Made by a program: the position numbers and the translations under genes
Notes under the pieces: model-generated
What the model saw: the letters and a program-made list of their open reading frames with translations, nothing else
What the model was told of the DNA's origin: nothing
The model's database searches: none
Part shown: positions 28,117 through 38,562 of the stretch, piece after piece
How the letters are laid out: each line of letters starts with the position of its first letter
Position numbering within the stretch: the stretch's first letter is position 1
Source of the DNA: DATAOG01 sp963757395
GTDB lineage: Bacteria; Pseudomonadota; Alphaproteobacteria; Geminicoccales; Geminicoccaceae
Length of the DNA: 64,000 bases
NCBI GenBank assembly: GCA_963757395.1
Contig: CAVWRK010000004.1
Coordinates: 62,001-126,000 of the forward strand
Reading direction: 5' to 3'

Positions 28117-30645
28117 TTGGTCAGCCTGCCGCACGTCCTGTTCATCGTGGCCGGGCTCCTGGTCGTGATCGGGCTGCTGCAGCCGCTCGCCGCCCGGCTC
28201 AACCTCTCGCATACCGTGCTGCTTGCCGTGGTCGGGGTCGTCATCGGCATCGGCGCGGGCTTCCTGCTGCGGACGACGCTGACCAACGCCTTCAACGAGA
28301 TCGCGTCCCTGATCCTGGACTTCCCGATCACCTCGAGCGGCTTTTTGTTCGTGTTTTTGCCGGTCCTGCTGTTCGAGGCTGCGCTCACCATCGACGTCCG
28401 GCGCCTGGTCGAGGACGCGGCCCCGGTCTTGGTGCTGGCCGTGATCGCGGTGCTCGCGACCACCGCCGCGGTCGGGCTCGCGCTCTGGCCGCTGGCCCCG
28501 GTGCCGCTGGTCGCCTGCCTGCTGCTGGCGGCGATCATCGCGACCACCGATCCGGCCGCGGTGGTCGCGATCTTCCGCGACCTCGGCGCGCCCGCGCGCC
28601 TGACCCGGCTGGTCGAGGGCGAGAGCCTGCTCAACGACGCGACCGCGATCGCGATCTTCACGGTCCTGCTCGATCTGCTGATGACCGGCCAGAAGGCCGA
28701 GCTCGGCGAGGCGACGCTGGTCTTCCTCAAATCCTTCCTCGGCGGCGCTCTGGTCGGCCTGATCGGCGGCCGCGCGCTGATGGCCGTGGTGCCGTGGCTG
28801 CGCGATTCGCGGCTCGCCGAGATGACCCTGACGCTGGCGCTCCCCTACCTCGTGTACACGCTCTGCGAGCGCCAGTTCGACGTCTCGGGGGTGACCGGGG
28901 TCGTGGTTGCCGGCCTCGTGGTCAACGCCCAGGGGCGCCGGCGTCTGGCGCCGGAGAACCGGGCCTTCCTGCACGACGTCTGGCAGCAGCTGTCGTTCTG
29001 GGCCGGCTCGCTGGTGTTCGTGCTGGCCTCGATGCTGGTGCCGCGCCTGATGATCGGCATCAACGGCTACGACGTGCTGCTGATCGCGATCGTCGCGCTG
29101 GCAGCGCTCGGCGCCCGCGCGGTCGTGCTGTTCGGCCTGCTGCCGCTGCTCAGCGCCACCCATCTCGCCCAGCGGGTCAGCCACCGCTACAAGTTCGTGA
29201 TCATGTGGGGCGCGATGCGCGGCGCCGTGACCCTGGCGCTGGCGCTCGGGGTCACCGAGAACCGCCTGATCGATCCCGAGATCCAGCGCTTCGTCGCGAT
29301 CCTCGCGACCGGCTTCGTGCTGGTCACGCTCCTGGTCAACGGCACCACGCTGCGCCCGGTCATGCGCCTCTTGAAGCTCGACCGGCTGTCGCCGATCGAC
29401 CAGGCGCTGCGCGATCAGGTCCTGGCGCTGGCGCTCACCGGGGTGCGCGACGAGATCGGCGCCACCGCCGCCGGCTATCGGATCGGACCGGTGCCGACCG
29501 GCGACGTGCTCGGCCCCTATCAGGAGCGGATCGCCGAGGCCACCGGCCACAATACCTTCGATGCCGAGATCGCCGACCGCGACCGGATCACGCTCGGCCT
29601 GTTCGCGCTCGCCAACCAGGAGCGGGAGCTGATCCTGGAGCATTTCCGGCAGCGCTCGGTGTCGCGCCAGATCCTCGAGCGCCTGCTGGCCGACGCCGAG
29701 GCGATCATCGACGGCGCGCGCGCCGACGGCCGGCTCGGCTATGTCCGCGCCGCCCGCCGTCAGCTGGCGTTCGGCTGGGGCTTCCGGCTCGCCCACCAGC
29801 TGCACCGCCGCGCCGGGTTCGACCGACCCCTGGTCGCGCGCCTCGCCGATCGCTTCGAGCTGCTCCTGGTCAGCCGGATGGTGCTCGAGGAGCTGGCCCG
29901 CTTCGTCGCCAGCAAGATGACGCTGGTGCTCGGGCAGCGGGTCAGCGAGCTGCTCGGCGAGATCATCGGCCAGCGCCTCGCCGCGACCATGACGGCGCTG
30001 GACGCGCTGCGCCTGCAGTATCCGGCCTATGCCGACGCGTTGGAGCGGCGCTTTCTCCGCCAGTCGGCGCTGCGGATGGAGGCGGCCCAGTATCGGACGC
30101 TGTACGCCGAGGGCCTGATCGGCCAGGAGCTGTACAACGATCTCCTGCGCGAGGTGCAGGCGCGCGCGGCGGCCGCCGCCAGCCGGCCGCGCCTCGACCT
30201 CGGCCTCGAGACCCGCGAGCTGGTCGGCGATTTCCCGCTGTTCGCGGGCCTCGATGCGGCCCAGCGGGACAAGATCAGCGCGCTGCTCAAGCCGCGCTTC
30301 GCGGTCCCGGGCGAGCGCCTGATCCGGCGCGGCGAGCGCGGCACGGCGATGTATTTCATCTCCTCCGGGGCGGTCGAGGTCGGGGTCGGCGGCCAGAAGA
30401 TCCAGCTCGGCCGCGGCGACTTCTTCGGCGAGATGGCGTTGCTGCGCGGCCGCGAGCGCCGGGCCGACGTGACCGCGCTCGGCTATTGCCAGCTGCTGGT
30501 CCTCGACGACAGCGATTTTCGCACTCTGCTGGCGACCGACGGCTCGGTTCACCAGCGCATCAACCAGGTCGCCGCCGATCGTCTCCAGATGAACCGGGCC
30601 GGTGTTGCCGTGAACGCGGAGCCGACGCGGGTGCGGCGGGATTGA
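28117..30645 (+). CDS. CPA1-family Na+/H+ antiporter with C-terminal cyclic-nucleotide-binding domain
   Basis: 842 residues. The membrane half (about 1-400) has the CPA1 landmarks FVFLPVLLFEAAL, ATTDPAAVVAIF with the ion-coupling aspartate, and VEGESLLNDATAIAIF. WGAMRGAVTLALAL lies near 365. A long soluble helical region (about 420-690) precedes a cNMP-binding (Crp-like) domain with FPLFAGLDAAQRDKI, SSGAVEVGVGG, and FFGEMALLRGRERRADV carrying the phosphate-binding glycine/arginine. Start is TTG 28117 with a strong GGAGG 8 bases upstream. Probably exchanges cations for protons under cyclic-nucleotide control; this gating is inferred from the domain. Confidence 0.92.
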   Translation: MVSLPHVLFIVAGLLVVIGLLQPLAARLNLSHTVLLAVVGVVIGIGAGFLLRTTLTNAFNEIASLILDFPITSSGFLFVFLPVLLFEAALTIDVRRLVEDAAPVLVLAVIAVLATTAAVGLALWPLAPVPLVACLLLAAIIATTDPAAVVAIFRDLGAPARLTRLVEGESLLNDATAIAIFTVLLDLLMTGQKAELGEATLVFLKSFLGGALVGLIGGRALMAVVPWLRDSRLAEMTLTLALPYLVYTLCERQFDVSGVTGVVVAGLVVNAQGRRRLAPENRAFLHDVWQQLSFWAGSLVFVLASMLVPRLMIGINGYDVLLIAIVALAALGARAVVLFGLLPLLSATHLAQRVSHRYKFVIMWGAMRGAVTLALALGVTENRLIDPEIQRFVAILATGFVLVTLLVNGTTLRPVMRLLKLDRLSPIDQALRDQVLALALTGVRDEIGATAAGYRIGPVPTGDVLGPYQERIAEATGHNTFDAEIADRDRITLGLFALANQERELILEHFRQRSVSRQILERLLADAEAIIDGARADGRLGYVRAARRQLAFGWGFRLAHQLHRRAGFDRPLVARLADRFELLLVSRMVLEELARFVASKMTLVLGQRVSELLGEIIGQRLAATMTALDALRLQYPAYADALERRFLRQSALRMEAAQYRTLYAEGLIGQELYNDLLREVQARAAAAASRPRLDLGLETRELVGDFPLFAGLDAAQRDKISALLKPRFAVPGERLIRRGERGTAMYFISSGAVEVGVGGQKIQLGRGDFFGEMALLRGRERRADVTALGYCQLLVLDDSDFRTLLATDGSVHQRINQVAADRLQMNRAGVAVNAEPTRVRRD

Positions 30646-30736
30646 GCCCGCGACGGCCGATGGTTTTCCGGGTTGGCTGCGCATCGGGAGACACTGCCGC
30701 AAGCGCGCGCTCGAGGAAAGGATCGCAGAGGTCGAC

Positions 30737-31426
30737 CTACGCGCTCTCGAGCCCCAAGGCCTGGAGCGCAGGCGACATGTGGGCGGGCGGCGGCGCGCTC
30801 GCGCCGATCGGCGGCCGTCTCGGGTAGAGCGGCAGGGCGATGCTGCGGGCGTGGAGGTGGAGCGGCGGCGGGTCGGGATGGTCAGGGCGGCCGTAGATCC
30901 GATCGCCCAGGATCGGGCAGCCGAGGGCGGCGAGGTGGACCCGCAGCTGATGGGTGCGCCCGGTCCGCGGCCGGAGCTCGAGCCAGGAGCGCTCGCCCGC
31001 GCGGCCAAGCACCCGATAGTCGGTGATCGCGGGTTGGCCCGCCGGGTCGACGGTCATCCACCAGCTGCGCGGATCCTCGGAGCGGCGGCGCAGCGGCAGC
31101 TCGATCCGGCCCTCGTCGTCCGGCGGGGCGCCAAGCGTGATCGCCCAGTAGGTCTTGTCGACCCGGCCGGTCGCGAACAGGCGGCCGAGGCGCTGCAAAG
31201 CCTGGCGATGGCGGCCGAGCACCAGGCAGCCCGAGGTCTCGCGGTCCAGCCGGTGGGCGAGCGCCGGCGCCTGCGGCAGGCCGAAGCGCAGGCCGCCCAG
31301 CAGATCCCCGAGATGGGCGCCGCCTTTCGGTCCCCGGTGCACCGGCAGCCCCGCCGGCTTGTCGAGGATCAGCATCAGGCCGTCGCGGTAGAGCAGCCGC
31401 GCCAGCAGGTCCTCGGGGCCGATCAT
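30737..31426 (-). CDS. RluA-family pseudouridine synthase
   Basis: Isomerises specific uridines in rRNA or tRNA to pseudouridine. 229 residues from ATG 31426. The catalytic loop is HRLDRETSGCLVLG with the nucleophilic aspartate. DKPAGLPVHRGPKGG, the KTYWAI strand, LELRPRTGRTHQLRVHLAALGCPILGD-type sequence and the C-terminal HLHARSIALP all fit RluA. There is no S4 domain, as in the short RluA/TruC group. In-frame starts further upstream give an atypical N-terminus and would run into the divergent FAD oxidase gene. Target uridine unknown. Confidence 0.9.
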   Translation of the reverse strand: MIGPEDLLARLLYRDGLMLILDKPAGLPVHRGPKGGAHLGDLLGGLRFGLPQAPALAHRLDRETSGCLVLGRHRQALQRLGRLFATGRVDKTYWAITLGAPPDDEGRIELPLRRRSEDPRSWWMTVDPAGQPAITDYRVLGRAGERSWLELRPRTGRTHQLRVHLAALGCPILGDRIYGRPDHPDPPPLHLHARSIALPLYPRRPPIGASAPPPAHMSPALQALGLESA

Positions 31427-31499
31427 CGCGGGTTCGGGTCCAGTGTGTTGGCGCTCGACATGCGCCGTGCGCAGCGGCAAGAACCCGACTGACGCCAGA

Positions 31500-32794
31500 G
31501 TGACGAAAAAACTTGCCGCCATCCGGCCATCCCGCTTCCTACTACGTCGCGAGCGCCAACGCGATGCCTGCCCATCCGAGGCTCGAGGGCAGCCTCCGGG
31601 CCGATGTCCTGATCATCGGCGGCGGCTACACCGGCCTCTCGGCGCTGCTGCATCTGGCCGAGCGTGGCTACGACGCGGTGCTGCTGGAGGCGGCGCGGGT
31701 CGGTGCCGGCGCCTCGGGCCGCAATGGCGGCCAGCTGAGCTCCGGCCAGCGGGTGGATCAGAGCGGCGCTCGAGCGGCTGGTCGGCGACGAGCGGGCGCA
31801 GGCGCTCTGGCGGCTCGCCGAGGACGCCAAGGCGCTGGTCAAGGAGCGGATCGCCCGCCATGCGATCGCCTGCGATCTCAAGCCCGGCATCCTCGATGCC
31901 GCCCACAAGCCCGCGGACGCGTTGGCGCTGGAGCGGGAGGCGGAGCATCTCCGAACCCGCTATGGCTACCCGCACGTCCGCTACGTGGCCCGCGCCGAGA
32001 TGGCCGAGATGCTGGGCACGACGCGCTATTTCGGCGGCCTGCTCGACAGCGACGGCGGCCATCTGCATCCTTTGAACTACGCGCTTGGCCTCGCGCGGGC
32101 GGCGCTTGCGGCGGGCGGCCGGATCTTCGAGCACAGCCGGGTGGTCCGGATCGCCGAGCGGCCGGAGCCGATCGCTGCCACCGCCGAGGGCGAGGTCCGG
32201 GCGCGTCATCTGGTGCTCGCTATGAACGGCCATCTGGGCCGTCTCGTGCCGCGGCTCGCCGGCCGGATCATGCCGATCAACAACTTCATGCTCGCGACCG
32301 CGCCCCTCGGCGAGGCGGGCGCCCGTGCCTTGATCCGGGACGACGTCGCGGTCGCCGACACCAAGCACGTGATCGACTATTTCCGGCTTTCGGCCGACCA
32401 TCGGCTGCTGTTCGGCGGCGGCGAGACGTACACGCGCCGCTTCCCGGCCGACCTCAAGAGCTTCGTCCGGCGCTACATGCTCCGGGTGTTCCCGCAACTG
32501 GCAGAAACACCGATCGACTACGCCTGGGGCGGGACGCTCGCGATCACCCGCACCCGGCTGCCGCAGTTCGCCCGTCTGGCGCCCGACGTGTTCGTCGCCC
32601 ACGGCTATTCCGGCCAGGGGGTGGCGCTCGCGACGCTTGCCGGTCAGCTGATCGCCGAGGCGGTCTGTGGCACCGCCGAGCGCTTCGACGTGATGGCCGC
32701 GCTGCCCGTGCCACGCTTCCCGGGCGGCACGCTCCTCCGCTTCCCGGCGCTGGTCCTCGGCATGCTCTACTACAGCCTGCGCGACCGCCTCTGA
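31500..32794 (+). CDS. FAD-dependent amine oxidoreductase (DadA / gamma-glutamylputrescine oxidase PuuB-like), frameshifted
   Basis: Oxidises an amine or D-amino acid using FAD. The FAD-binding start VLIIGGGYTGLSALLHLAERG and GASGRNGGQLSSGQR lie in one frame, the remaining ~345 residues in another. The extra base lies in the GCGGCGC run near 31764. The mature reading has GGHLHPLNYALGLARAAL, an internal Rossmann piece, and the C-terminal FVAHGYSGQGVALATLAGQL that closes the FAD site. TTG 31513 is in frame with the first part; GTG 31500 would work if one A of the A6 run is also an error. Relatives (PuuB) act in putrescine catabolism, compatible with the polyamine-type importer at 5-10 kb. Confidence 0.82.
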
Positions 32795-32801
32795 GCCGCC
32801 G

Positions 32802-33275
32802 TCATCCGCCGCCTTCGCCCTCGCCCAGGACCTCGGCCAGCGTGAACGGCGGCTGGTCGGGGAAGCTGCCGACGGAGTCGCGTCTCGTCGCGCGGCCTGG
32901 GCAACTGCTCTCGGATAGTTCTTGGCCATCTGCCCCGGCAAGGTCCGGCGCAGGCTCGGGCTCTGGTCGAGGATGTCGACGATCTGCTCACGGCCGTTCG
33001 TGATCGAATCCTCCCAACTCCGGGTCGCCCGCTCGGGCTGATACCGCTGCTTGAGCAGATGCGTCATGACGCGTTTGAGCTGCGACGCCGAGCGCCCGCT
33101 CGTCGCGCTTGGTCAAGCCCTCGAGCTCCTCGACGAGGTTCTCGACATCGAGCCCTTCGGGGTCCCCCGCTCGGATCGCCGCCACCTGCGCTTCGACCCA
33201 GAGGGCAAAGTCCCGGTCGTACAGCGAGGGCCCCGCGGGTATCGTCGCCTCATTGGCCAGGGCTCGGCTTCGCAT
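32802..33275 (-). CDS. DUF29 family protein, frameshifted
   Basis: Small protein of unknown function, about 157 residues after correction. The N-terminal part in one frame reads SLYDRDFALWVEAQVAAIRA and LDVENLVEELEGLTKRDERAL. The middle is in another: MTHLLKQRYQPERATRSWED and REQIVDILDQSPSLRR. The end reads DSVGSFPDQPPFTLAEVLGE in a third. These are the DUF29 signature blocks in order. ATG 33275 has a GGGAGAGG site. Frame changes are near 33085 and 32885. Next to the DarTG pair, but DUF29 genes occur widely and no link is proven. Confidence 0.75.
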
Positions 33276-33373
33276 CGCGCCTCTCCCGTCATAGACCCAG
33301 GGCTTCACGTAACGCCCGTTCGCGAACGCGTGGCTTCATCTCCAGTGTCATCACATTCCCGGGGTCGTTCTGG

Positions 33374-34433
33374 TCACGCTCTGTTTTCGGCCCCTTGTTT
33401 CGCAAGCCAACCCTTCTTTGAGAGCATCTCTAAGGCCAGCTTGATTTGCCGTGTGCAGAACCGTCGTTTCCGATCACTCCAAGCGTAGGTCTGATCGATA
33501 ACTTCGTCTGCGGAGCTGGCGCCACTGCGCGTCGCCACCCAGTGGACTGTCGAGAGAAGCTCCAAACCGAAGGGAGTTTCGAATCCCTGGACTAGAGCGG
33601 CGACCCGCTCGAACCGCAGGCGCGTTTCCGGGTTCCCTTCGAGGAAGGAGTTCGCGTCTGACACCGCTCCCGGGACGATCTCAAGCTGCTTGTCTGGAGC
33701 ATCGCCGCCATCAGCGTACCCAGAAATGAAATGGCCTTCAACGGCCCGGAGCACATGACGCAGGTTCTCGGCATAGGGGCCATAGATCGCCTCCGTATAC
33801 CGCAGATTCAGCGGCTCGCCCGCTTCCTGCATGAAGTACATGAGCTTATGGACCTCCAGCAGCGTCACGAAGGGGTCCATGAGCCCGCCGAGGTAGCGAT
33901 TGATCAGTCCGACGAGGGCCGCCCTACCGGGCGTCATCTTCGGCACCTCGCGCGACTTCGCCATCTCCTGCAAATCCGGCGCTCCGCTGGGCTCAAAGAC
34001 GACTATCGCGACATCGCTTAAGTCCCGCAATGCCTGCTCAATTCGGAGGCGCACGTCGGGCCAGTTAAGGCCTCCCAGTCCGCTCCCAAGCGGCGGGATA
34101 GCGAGGGTGCGGATGACGGGACCGGATCTCGTGGACTAGTGCCTCTAATCCTGCCTCGATATCTTCGATACGGCTCTTACCGCGCCAATGACGCTTAGTC
34201 GGGAAATTGATGATCAAGCGGGGATTGGTCAGCTGGTCGGTCTCGAAGACGAACATGTGGCCTGGCTGCACCTCCCCGCGTCGGCAAGCGGCCTCGTAGG
34301 CCTTGAAATTGTCAGGAAACGCGTTCTTGAACTGAAGCGCGATGCCTCGCCCCATGATGCCGACACAGTTGACCGTGTTGACGAGGGCTTCGACGTCTTC
34401 CGCAATGATGTCCCCAGTTTTGTATTGGATCAT
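33374..34433 (-). CDS. darG: DarG antitoxin (macrodomain ADP-ribosylglycohydrolase), one frameshift
   Basis: Antitoxin that removes ADP-ribose from DNA and also binds DarT. ATG 34433 (MIQYKTGDIIAEDVEALVNT) opens a macrodomain with VNTVNCVGIMGRGIALQFK, the ADP-ribose-binding loop, and INFPTKRHWRGKSRIEDIEA. One extra C near 34119-34122 shifts the frame; the continuation is IRTLAIPPLGSGLGGLNWPD and then the C-terminal domain to 33374. Corrected length is about 353 residues, right for DarG. Base composition is visibly lower in G+C than the flanks. The GGAG site lies between the darT stop and this ATG. Confidence 0.9.
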
Positions 34434-34443
34434 TTCCCGCTCC

Positions 34444-35086
34444 TCAGTAGTACCAGGATCGTAGGATTTCGACCTTCGGTCGATGAGCGGTCCGTTCAGG
34501 GCCTGCAGGACCGTTGGTAGACGTTCTGCGACCTTACGCCGATCAGCGAGACGAGGCTCCACGGGAAGGAGCTCGTGCACCAGGAACTCGGCCTGCTTGC
34601 CTTCCTTGAGATCCGGTGGGCCCAATCCCGAGCCCCTACGGCCTGCCAGTTGATCTCGTGAAGATCGGTCAGGCTCGCTCTGAAATGAGCATACTGGGCC
34701 CCGGCATTGGATAGTGTGAAGGTCCACCTCCGCCCAGTCCCGTTTGCCCAAGCAACCGCAGCGTGCAGATCCGCTTCCAAGTGCACGATAGGCTCCTGGC
34801 CGCCCCGGTAGGCCAACTCCTCATGATTGGCACGATGTATCACGTAGAGCATGACGGATCGAGAACAAAAGTAGAACGGCACGAAATCCGCGACGCAGCA
34901 TCCGGGATGGCAGTCCACGGGAAGGGTCAACCGACGTTGCTTGATGCTCCCCATCCCAATCACCGTTCCCGGCGCCGCCCGCCGGTTGATCTCAGCGTCA
35001 CACCAGAGGCAGCCGTCGGCAATGATCGACGTTAGGCGGTCCACATGCACTATGTGATAGATCTTCGGCTGAGCAGGCGGCGGCAT
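34444..35086 (-). CDS. darT: DarT toxin (DNA ADP-ribosyltransferase, DUF4433), frameshifted
   Basis: Toxin that attaches ADP-ribose to thymidine bases in single-stranded DNA. Opens IYHIVHVDRLTSIIADGCLW at ATG 35086, followed by DCHPGCCVADFVPFYFCSRS, VMLYVIHRAN, and an HLEADLHAAVAWA segment. Then frame changes follow: PPDLKEGKQAEFLVHEL, FPWSLVSLIGVRSQNVYQRS, VLQAL, and the classical end HRPKVEILRSWYY before TGA at 34444. Corrected length is about 214 residues, normal. Four breaks in the last 60 residues. They could be errors or true toxin inactivation. Ten bases separate its stop from darG. Confidence 0.88.
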
Positions 35087-35123
35087 GAAGGATCGCTCGT
35101 GCGGTGTAGGCGCGGACTAGCGC

Positions 35124-37896
35124 CTACTCCGCCGCCTGGGGCGCCGCCCCCGCCTTCTCGACGCGGGCGGCGCAGAACTTGTATTCCGGGATTTTGCCGA
35201 ACGGGTCGAGCTGGGGGTTGGTCAGGATGTTGGCGGCCGCCTCGACGTAGCAAAATGGGATAAAGACCATGCCTTCCGCGACCGCGCGGTCGGCGCGCGC
35301 CATCAGCTCGATCGCGCCCCGCCGCGTGGTCACCCGGATCGGCTCGCCCGGCGTCACGCCGAGCGTCCGGAGGTCGCGCGGGTGCAGGCTCGCGACCGCC
35401 TCGGGCTCGAGCTGGTCGAGGGTGCTCGCGCGCCGTGTCATGGCGCCCGTGTGCCAGTGCTCGAGCTGACGGCCGGTGGTCAGCACCATCGGATAGTGGG
35501 CGTCGGGCAGCTCGGCCGGCGGCAGCACGTCCGCAGGCGTGAATTTGCCGCGGCCGTCGCCGGTGGGAAAACGGTCGCCGAACACGATGTCGTGGCCCGG
35601 CTGATCGGGCCCGTCGCACGGATAGGTGACAGAAGATTCGGCGGCGAGGCGGTCCCAGGTGATGTTGGCGAGCGAGGGCATCGCCTGCATCATCTCGGCA
35701 TAGACGTCGCGCGGGTGCTGGTAGTGCCAGTCGAGACCGATCCGGCGCGCAATCTCCTGGACGATCCACCAGTCCTGGCGGGCCTCGCCCGGCAGCGGCA
35801 GCGCCGCGCGGCCCATCTGGACCTGGCGGTTGGTGTTGGTGACCGTGCCCGCCTTCTCGGGCCAGGCGGACGCCGGCAGCACGACGTCGGCGTACATCGC
35901 GGTCTCGGTCAGGAACAGGTCCTGGACCACCAGATGCTCGAGCTTGGCGAGCGCTTCCCGCGCATGCTGGACGTCCGGGTCGGACATCGCCGGGTTCTCG
36001 CCCATGATGTACATGCCCTTGATCACGTCATCGTGGATCGCGTGCACGATCTCGACCACGGTCAAACCCGGCTCGGGGTCGAGCTTTTTTCCCCACAAGT
36101 CCTCGAAGCGGGCGCGGACCGTGTCCTGGCCGACCCGGCCGTAGTCGGGAAACATCATCGGGATCAGGCCGGCATCCGAGGCCCCTTGGACATTGTTCTG
36201 GCCGCGCAGCGGGTGCAGGCCGGTGCCCGGCCGGCCGACCTGGCCGCACATCAAAACCAGGGAAATCAGGCAGCGGGCGTTGTCGGTGCCGTGCACGTGC
36301 TGGGAGATCCCCATGCCCCAGAACACGATCGCCCGCTGGGCCGTGGCGAAGGCTCGCGCGACCGTGCGCAGGGTGCCGGCGTCGATGCCGCAGACCGCGG
36401 CCATCGCCTCGGGCCGGAACTCGCGCAGATGCGCCTTCAGCTGCTCGAAGCCCTCGGTGTGCGCCTGGATGTACTGGCGGTCGTAGAGGCCCTCCTCGAC
36501 GATCACATGCATCAGCGCGTTCAGCATCGCGACGTCGGTGCCGGGCTTGAACTGCAGCATGTGGGTCGCATGGCGCTTCAGCGCCTGGCCGCGCGGGTCC
36601 ATGACCACCAGCGTCTTGCCGCGCTTGGCCGCCTGCTTGAAGAAGGTCGCCGCGACCGGGTGGTTCTCGGTCGGGTTGGCGCCGATCACGACGATCACGT
36701 CGGCATCGAGCGCCGCGGTGAAGGGCGCGGTCACCGCGCCGGAGCCGATGTTTTCCAGCAGTGCGGCGACCGAGCTCGCGTGGCAAAGGCGCGTGCAGTG
36801 GTCGACGTTGTTGGTGCCGAAGCCGGCCCGGACCAGCTTCTGGACGAGGTACGCCTCCTCGTTCGAGCCCTTGGCCGAGCCGAAGCCGGCCAGCGCCTGG
36901 GAGCCGTCGCGGTCCCGGATCGCGCGCAGCCCCTTGGCGGCGACGTCGAGGGCCTCCTCCCAGCTCGCCTCGCGGAAATGCGTCCAGGGGTTGGCGGGAT
37001 CGAGGTCGGGGTCGGGGCCCTTGGCGGCGCCCGCCTTGCGGATCATCGGCCGCATCAGGCGGTGCGGGTGGGTCACGTAGTCGAAGCCGAAGCGGCCCTT
37101 GACGCACAGCCGGTTCTCGTTCGCCGGGCCGTTGCGGCCGGTGACGTAGCGGATCTGGTCGTCCTTGACGTGGTAGGTGATCTGGCAGCCGACCCCGCAG
37201 TAGGGGCAGACGCTCTCGACCTCGCGGTCGACCTCGGGGTGGCCCTTGCCCGCGGCATCGACGATCGCGGCCGGCATCAGGGCACCGGTCGGGCAGGCCT
37301 GGACGCACTCGCCGCAGGCGACGCAGGTCGAAATCGCCCATCGGGTCGTCCTGGTCGAACACGATCTTGGCATGCGCGTTCCGATAGGCCATGCCGATCA
37401 CGTCGTTGACCTGGACCTCGCGGCAGGCGCGCACGCACAAGTTGCAATGGATGCAGGCGTCCAGATTGACCGCCATCGCCGGATGGCTCAAGTCGGCGAC
37501 TTGAGGCCGACGTTCAGGAAACCGGCTTTCCCGAACGTCCATCCGGTCGGCCCATTGCCAGAACCGCGAATCGGGATGATGGGCGACCTCGCGCTCGGGC
37601 TGATCCGCGAGCAGCAGCTCGATGACCATTTTCCGCGCGGTTTTGGCGCGCTCCGACGCCGTGACGACCTTCATGCCGGCCGCGGGCTTCCTGATGCAGG
37701 ACGCCGCCAGCACCCGCTCGCCCTCGATCTCGACCATGCAGGCGCGGCAGTTGCCATCGGCCCGGTAGCCGGGCTCGGGCAGCCAGCAGAGATGCGGGAT
37801 CAGGGTACCCGCACGCCTGGCGACCTGCCAGATGGTTTCGCCCGGCGCGGCCTCGACCGGCCGGCCGTCGAGAGTGAACTTGATGGCATCGGTCAT
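35124..37896 (-). CDS. NAD-type formate dehydrogenase alpha subunit (Mo/W-bis-MGD), one frameshift
   Basis: Oxidises formate to CO2. About 924 residues after correction. An N-terminal [2Fe-2S] domain (LCWLPEPGYRADGNCRAC) is followed by two ferredoxin-type 4Fe-4S motifs (CIHCNLCVRAC; CVACGECVQACPTGAL) and a further cluster (CPYCGVGCQ). The molybdopterin body follows. The metal-ligand cysteine is in DHCTRLCHASSVAAL, so no selenocysteine is needed. One extra T near 37332 (GATTTCG for GATTCG) splits the gene. This layout matches FdsA/FdhA, but no FdsB/FdsG partner genes are visible here. moaB for cofactor synthesis lies 1.6 kb away. Confidence 0.9.
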
Positions 37897-38011
37897 GACG
37901 GCGACCCCAAATCTGCTTGCTTCGCGTTCCTACCGGGACCCGCCCCCGGCGCTCCTTGTGCCTTCCTAGCCTAAGCTAGGGCGACGAGCGATGCTACCAA
38001 CAGCAGCGGGC

Positions 38012-38283
38012 TCATTCGAAGAGGTCGGCATGACTTCCTGTACGGACGAGGGTTAGCGTCCGCTCGGCTTCGGCCCAGATCAGAAGCCAGTCCGGCTCGA
38101 TGTGACATTCCCAGAGCCGGTTCCATTGGCCCGACAGCCTGTGCCGTCGGCAGCGAGCCGGCAGCGGCTCGCCTCGAATGAGCAGGTCGACGATCTGCCA
38201 GAGCTTGTCGAGCGTTTTGCGACGTCGCTTGGCCTCCTAAGATCCCGGTCGAACTGCTTGGTCGTCTTGAGCGAGCGCATCAA
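38012..38283 (-). CDS. yafQ: YafQ-family mRNA interferase toxin, one frameshift
   Basis: Ribosome-dependent endoribonuclease of the RelE superfamily, about 90 residues. The start SLKTTKQFDRDLRR is in one frame. After a one-base deletion near 38231-38239 the next frame gives KRRRKTLDKLWQIVDLLIRG, ARCRRHRLSGQWNRLWECHI, EPDWLLIWAEAERTL and VRTGSHADLFE to the stop. The catalytic residues known from E. coli YafQ are all present: the histidines in RRHRL, ECHIEPDW (with the aspartate) and GSH. Its start overlaps the antitoxin stop by 4 bp (ATGA). Confidence 0.85.
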
Positions 38284-38537
38284 GCATGTGCAGCCTTGAG
38301 CTTATCGAGGTCGGACCACTCCGTCAGGTCCTTGTCCTCGAGGGCGTCGCATATGGCGGCACGGGTCGTCTCATTGGGGAGCTTGATCTCGAACGGAAGC
38401 CCACGCCTGAGCGCCACCTGGCGATAGAACAGGGTGACCGCTTCGCTGGCACTGAGGCCTAGCGCCTTGAGCACCTCCTCCGCCTCGCGCTTCAGCTCGG
38501 GCTCGACGCGGGCCCGGATCGTCTCGGACTTGGCCAT
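38280..38537 (-). CDS. dinJ: RelB/DinJ-family antitoxin
   Basis: 85-residue antitoxin. The N-terminal ribbon-helix-helix (SETIRARVEPELKREAEEVL then LGLSASEAVTLFYRQVAL) binds DNA. GLPFEIKLPNETTRAAI leads into the toxin-wrapping C-terminus. ATG 38537 follows GAGGATC; longer readings upstream to 38792 are not protein-like. Overlaps yafQ by 4 bp. A 12-bp palindrome 26 bp upstream of the start (38563-38574) is a good candidate operator for autorepression. Confidence 0.9.
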   Translation of the reverse strand: MAKSETIRARVEPELKREAEEVLKALGLSASEAVTLFYRQVALRRGLPFEIKLPNETTRAAICDALEDKDLTEWSDLDKLKAAHA

Positions 38538-38562
38538 CGCAGATCCTCGGGTGATGCTTGTA

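Noticed and set aside
28027..31008. 993-residue minus-strand open frame opposite the antiporter
   Set aside because: Same reason: rich in Gln/Asp/Arg, no recognisable domain, overlaps a clear CPA1 gene.
34065..34751. Apparent in-frame DarT-DarG fusion
   Set aside because: The frame lacks the DarT N-terminal domain and reads through the true DarT end (WYY stop at 34444). It results from frameshifts, not a fusion.
16500..37400. Programmed ribosomal frameshifting as the explanation for the many broken genes
   Set aside because: The sites share no slippery motif or following structure and affect unrelated genes; simple run-length errors fit better.
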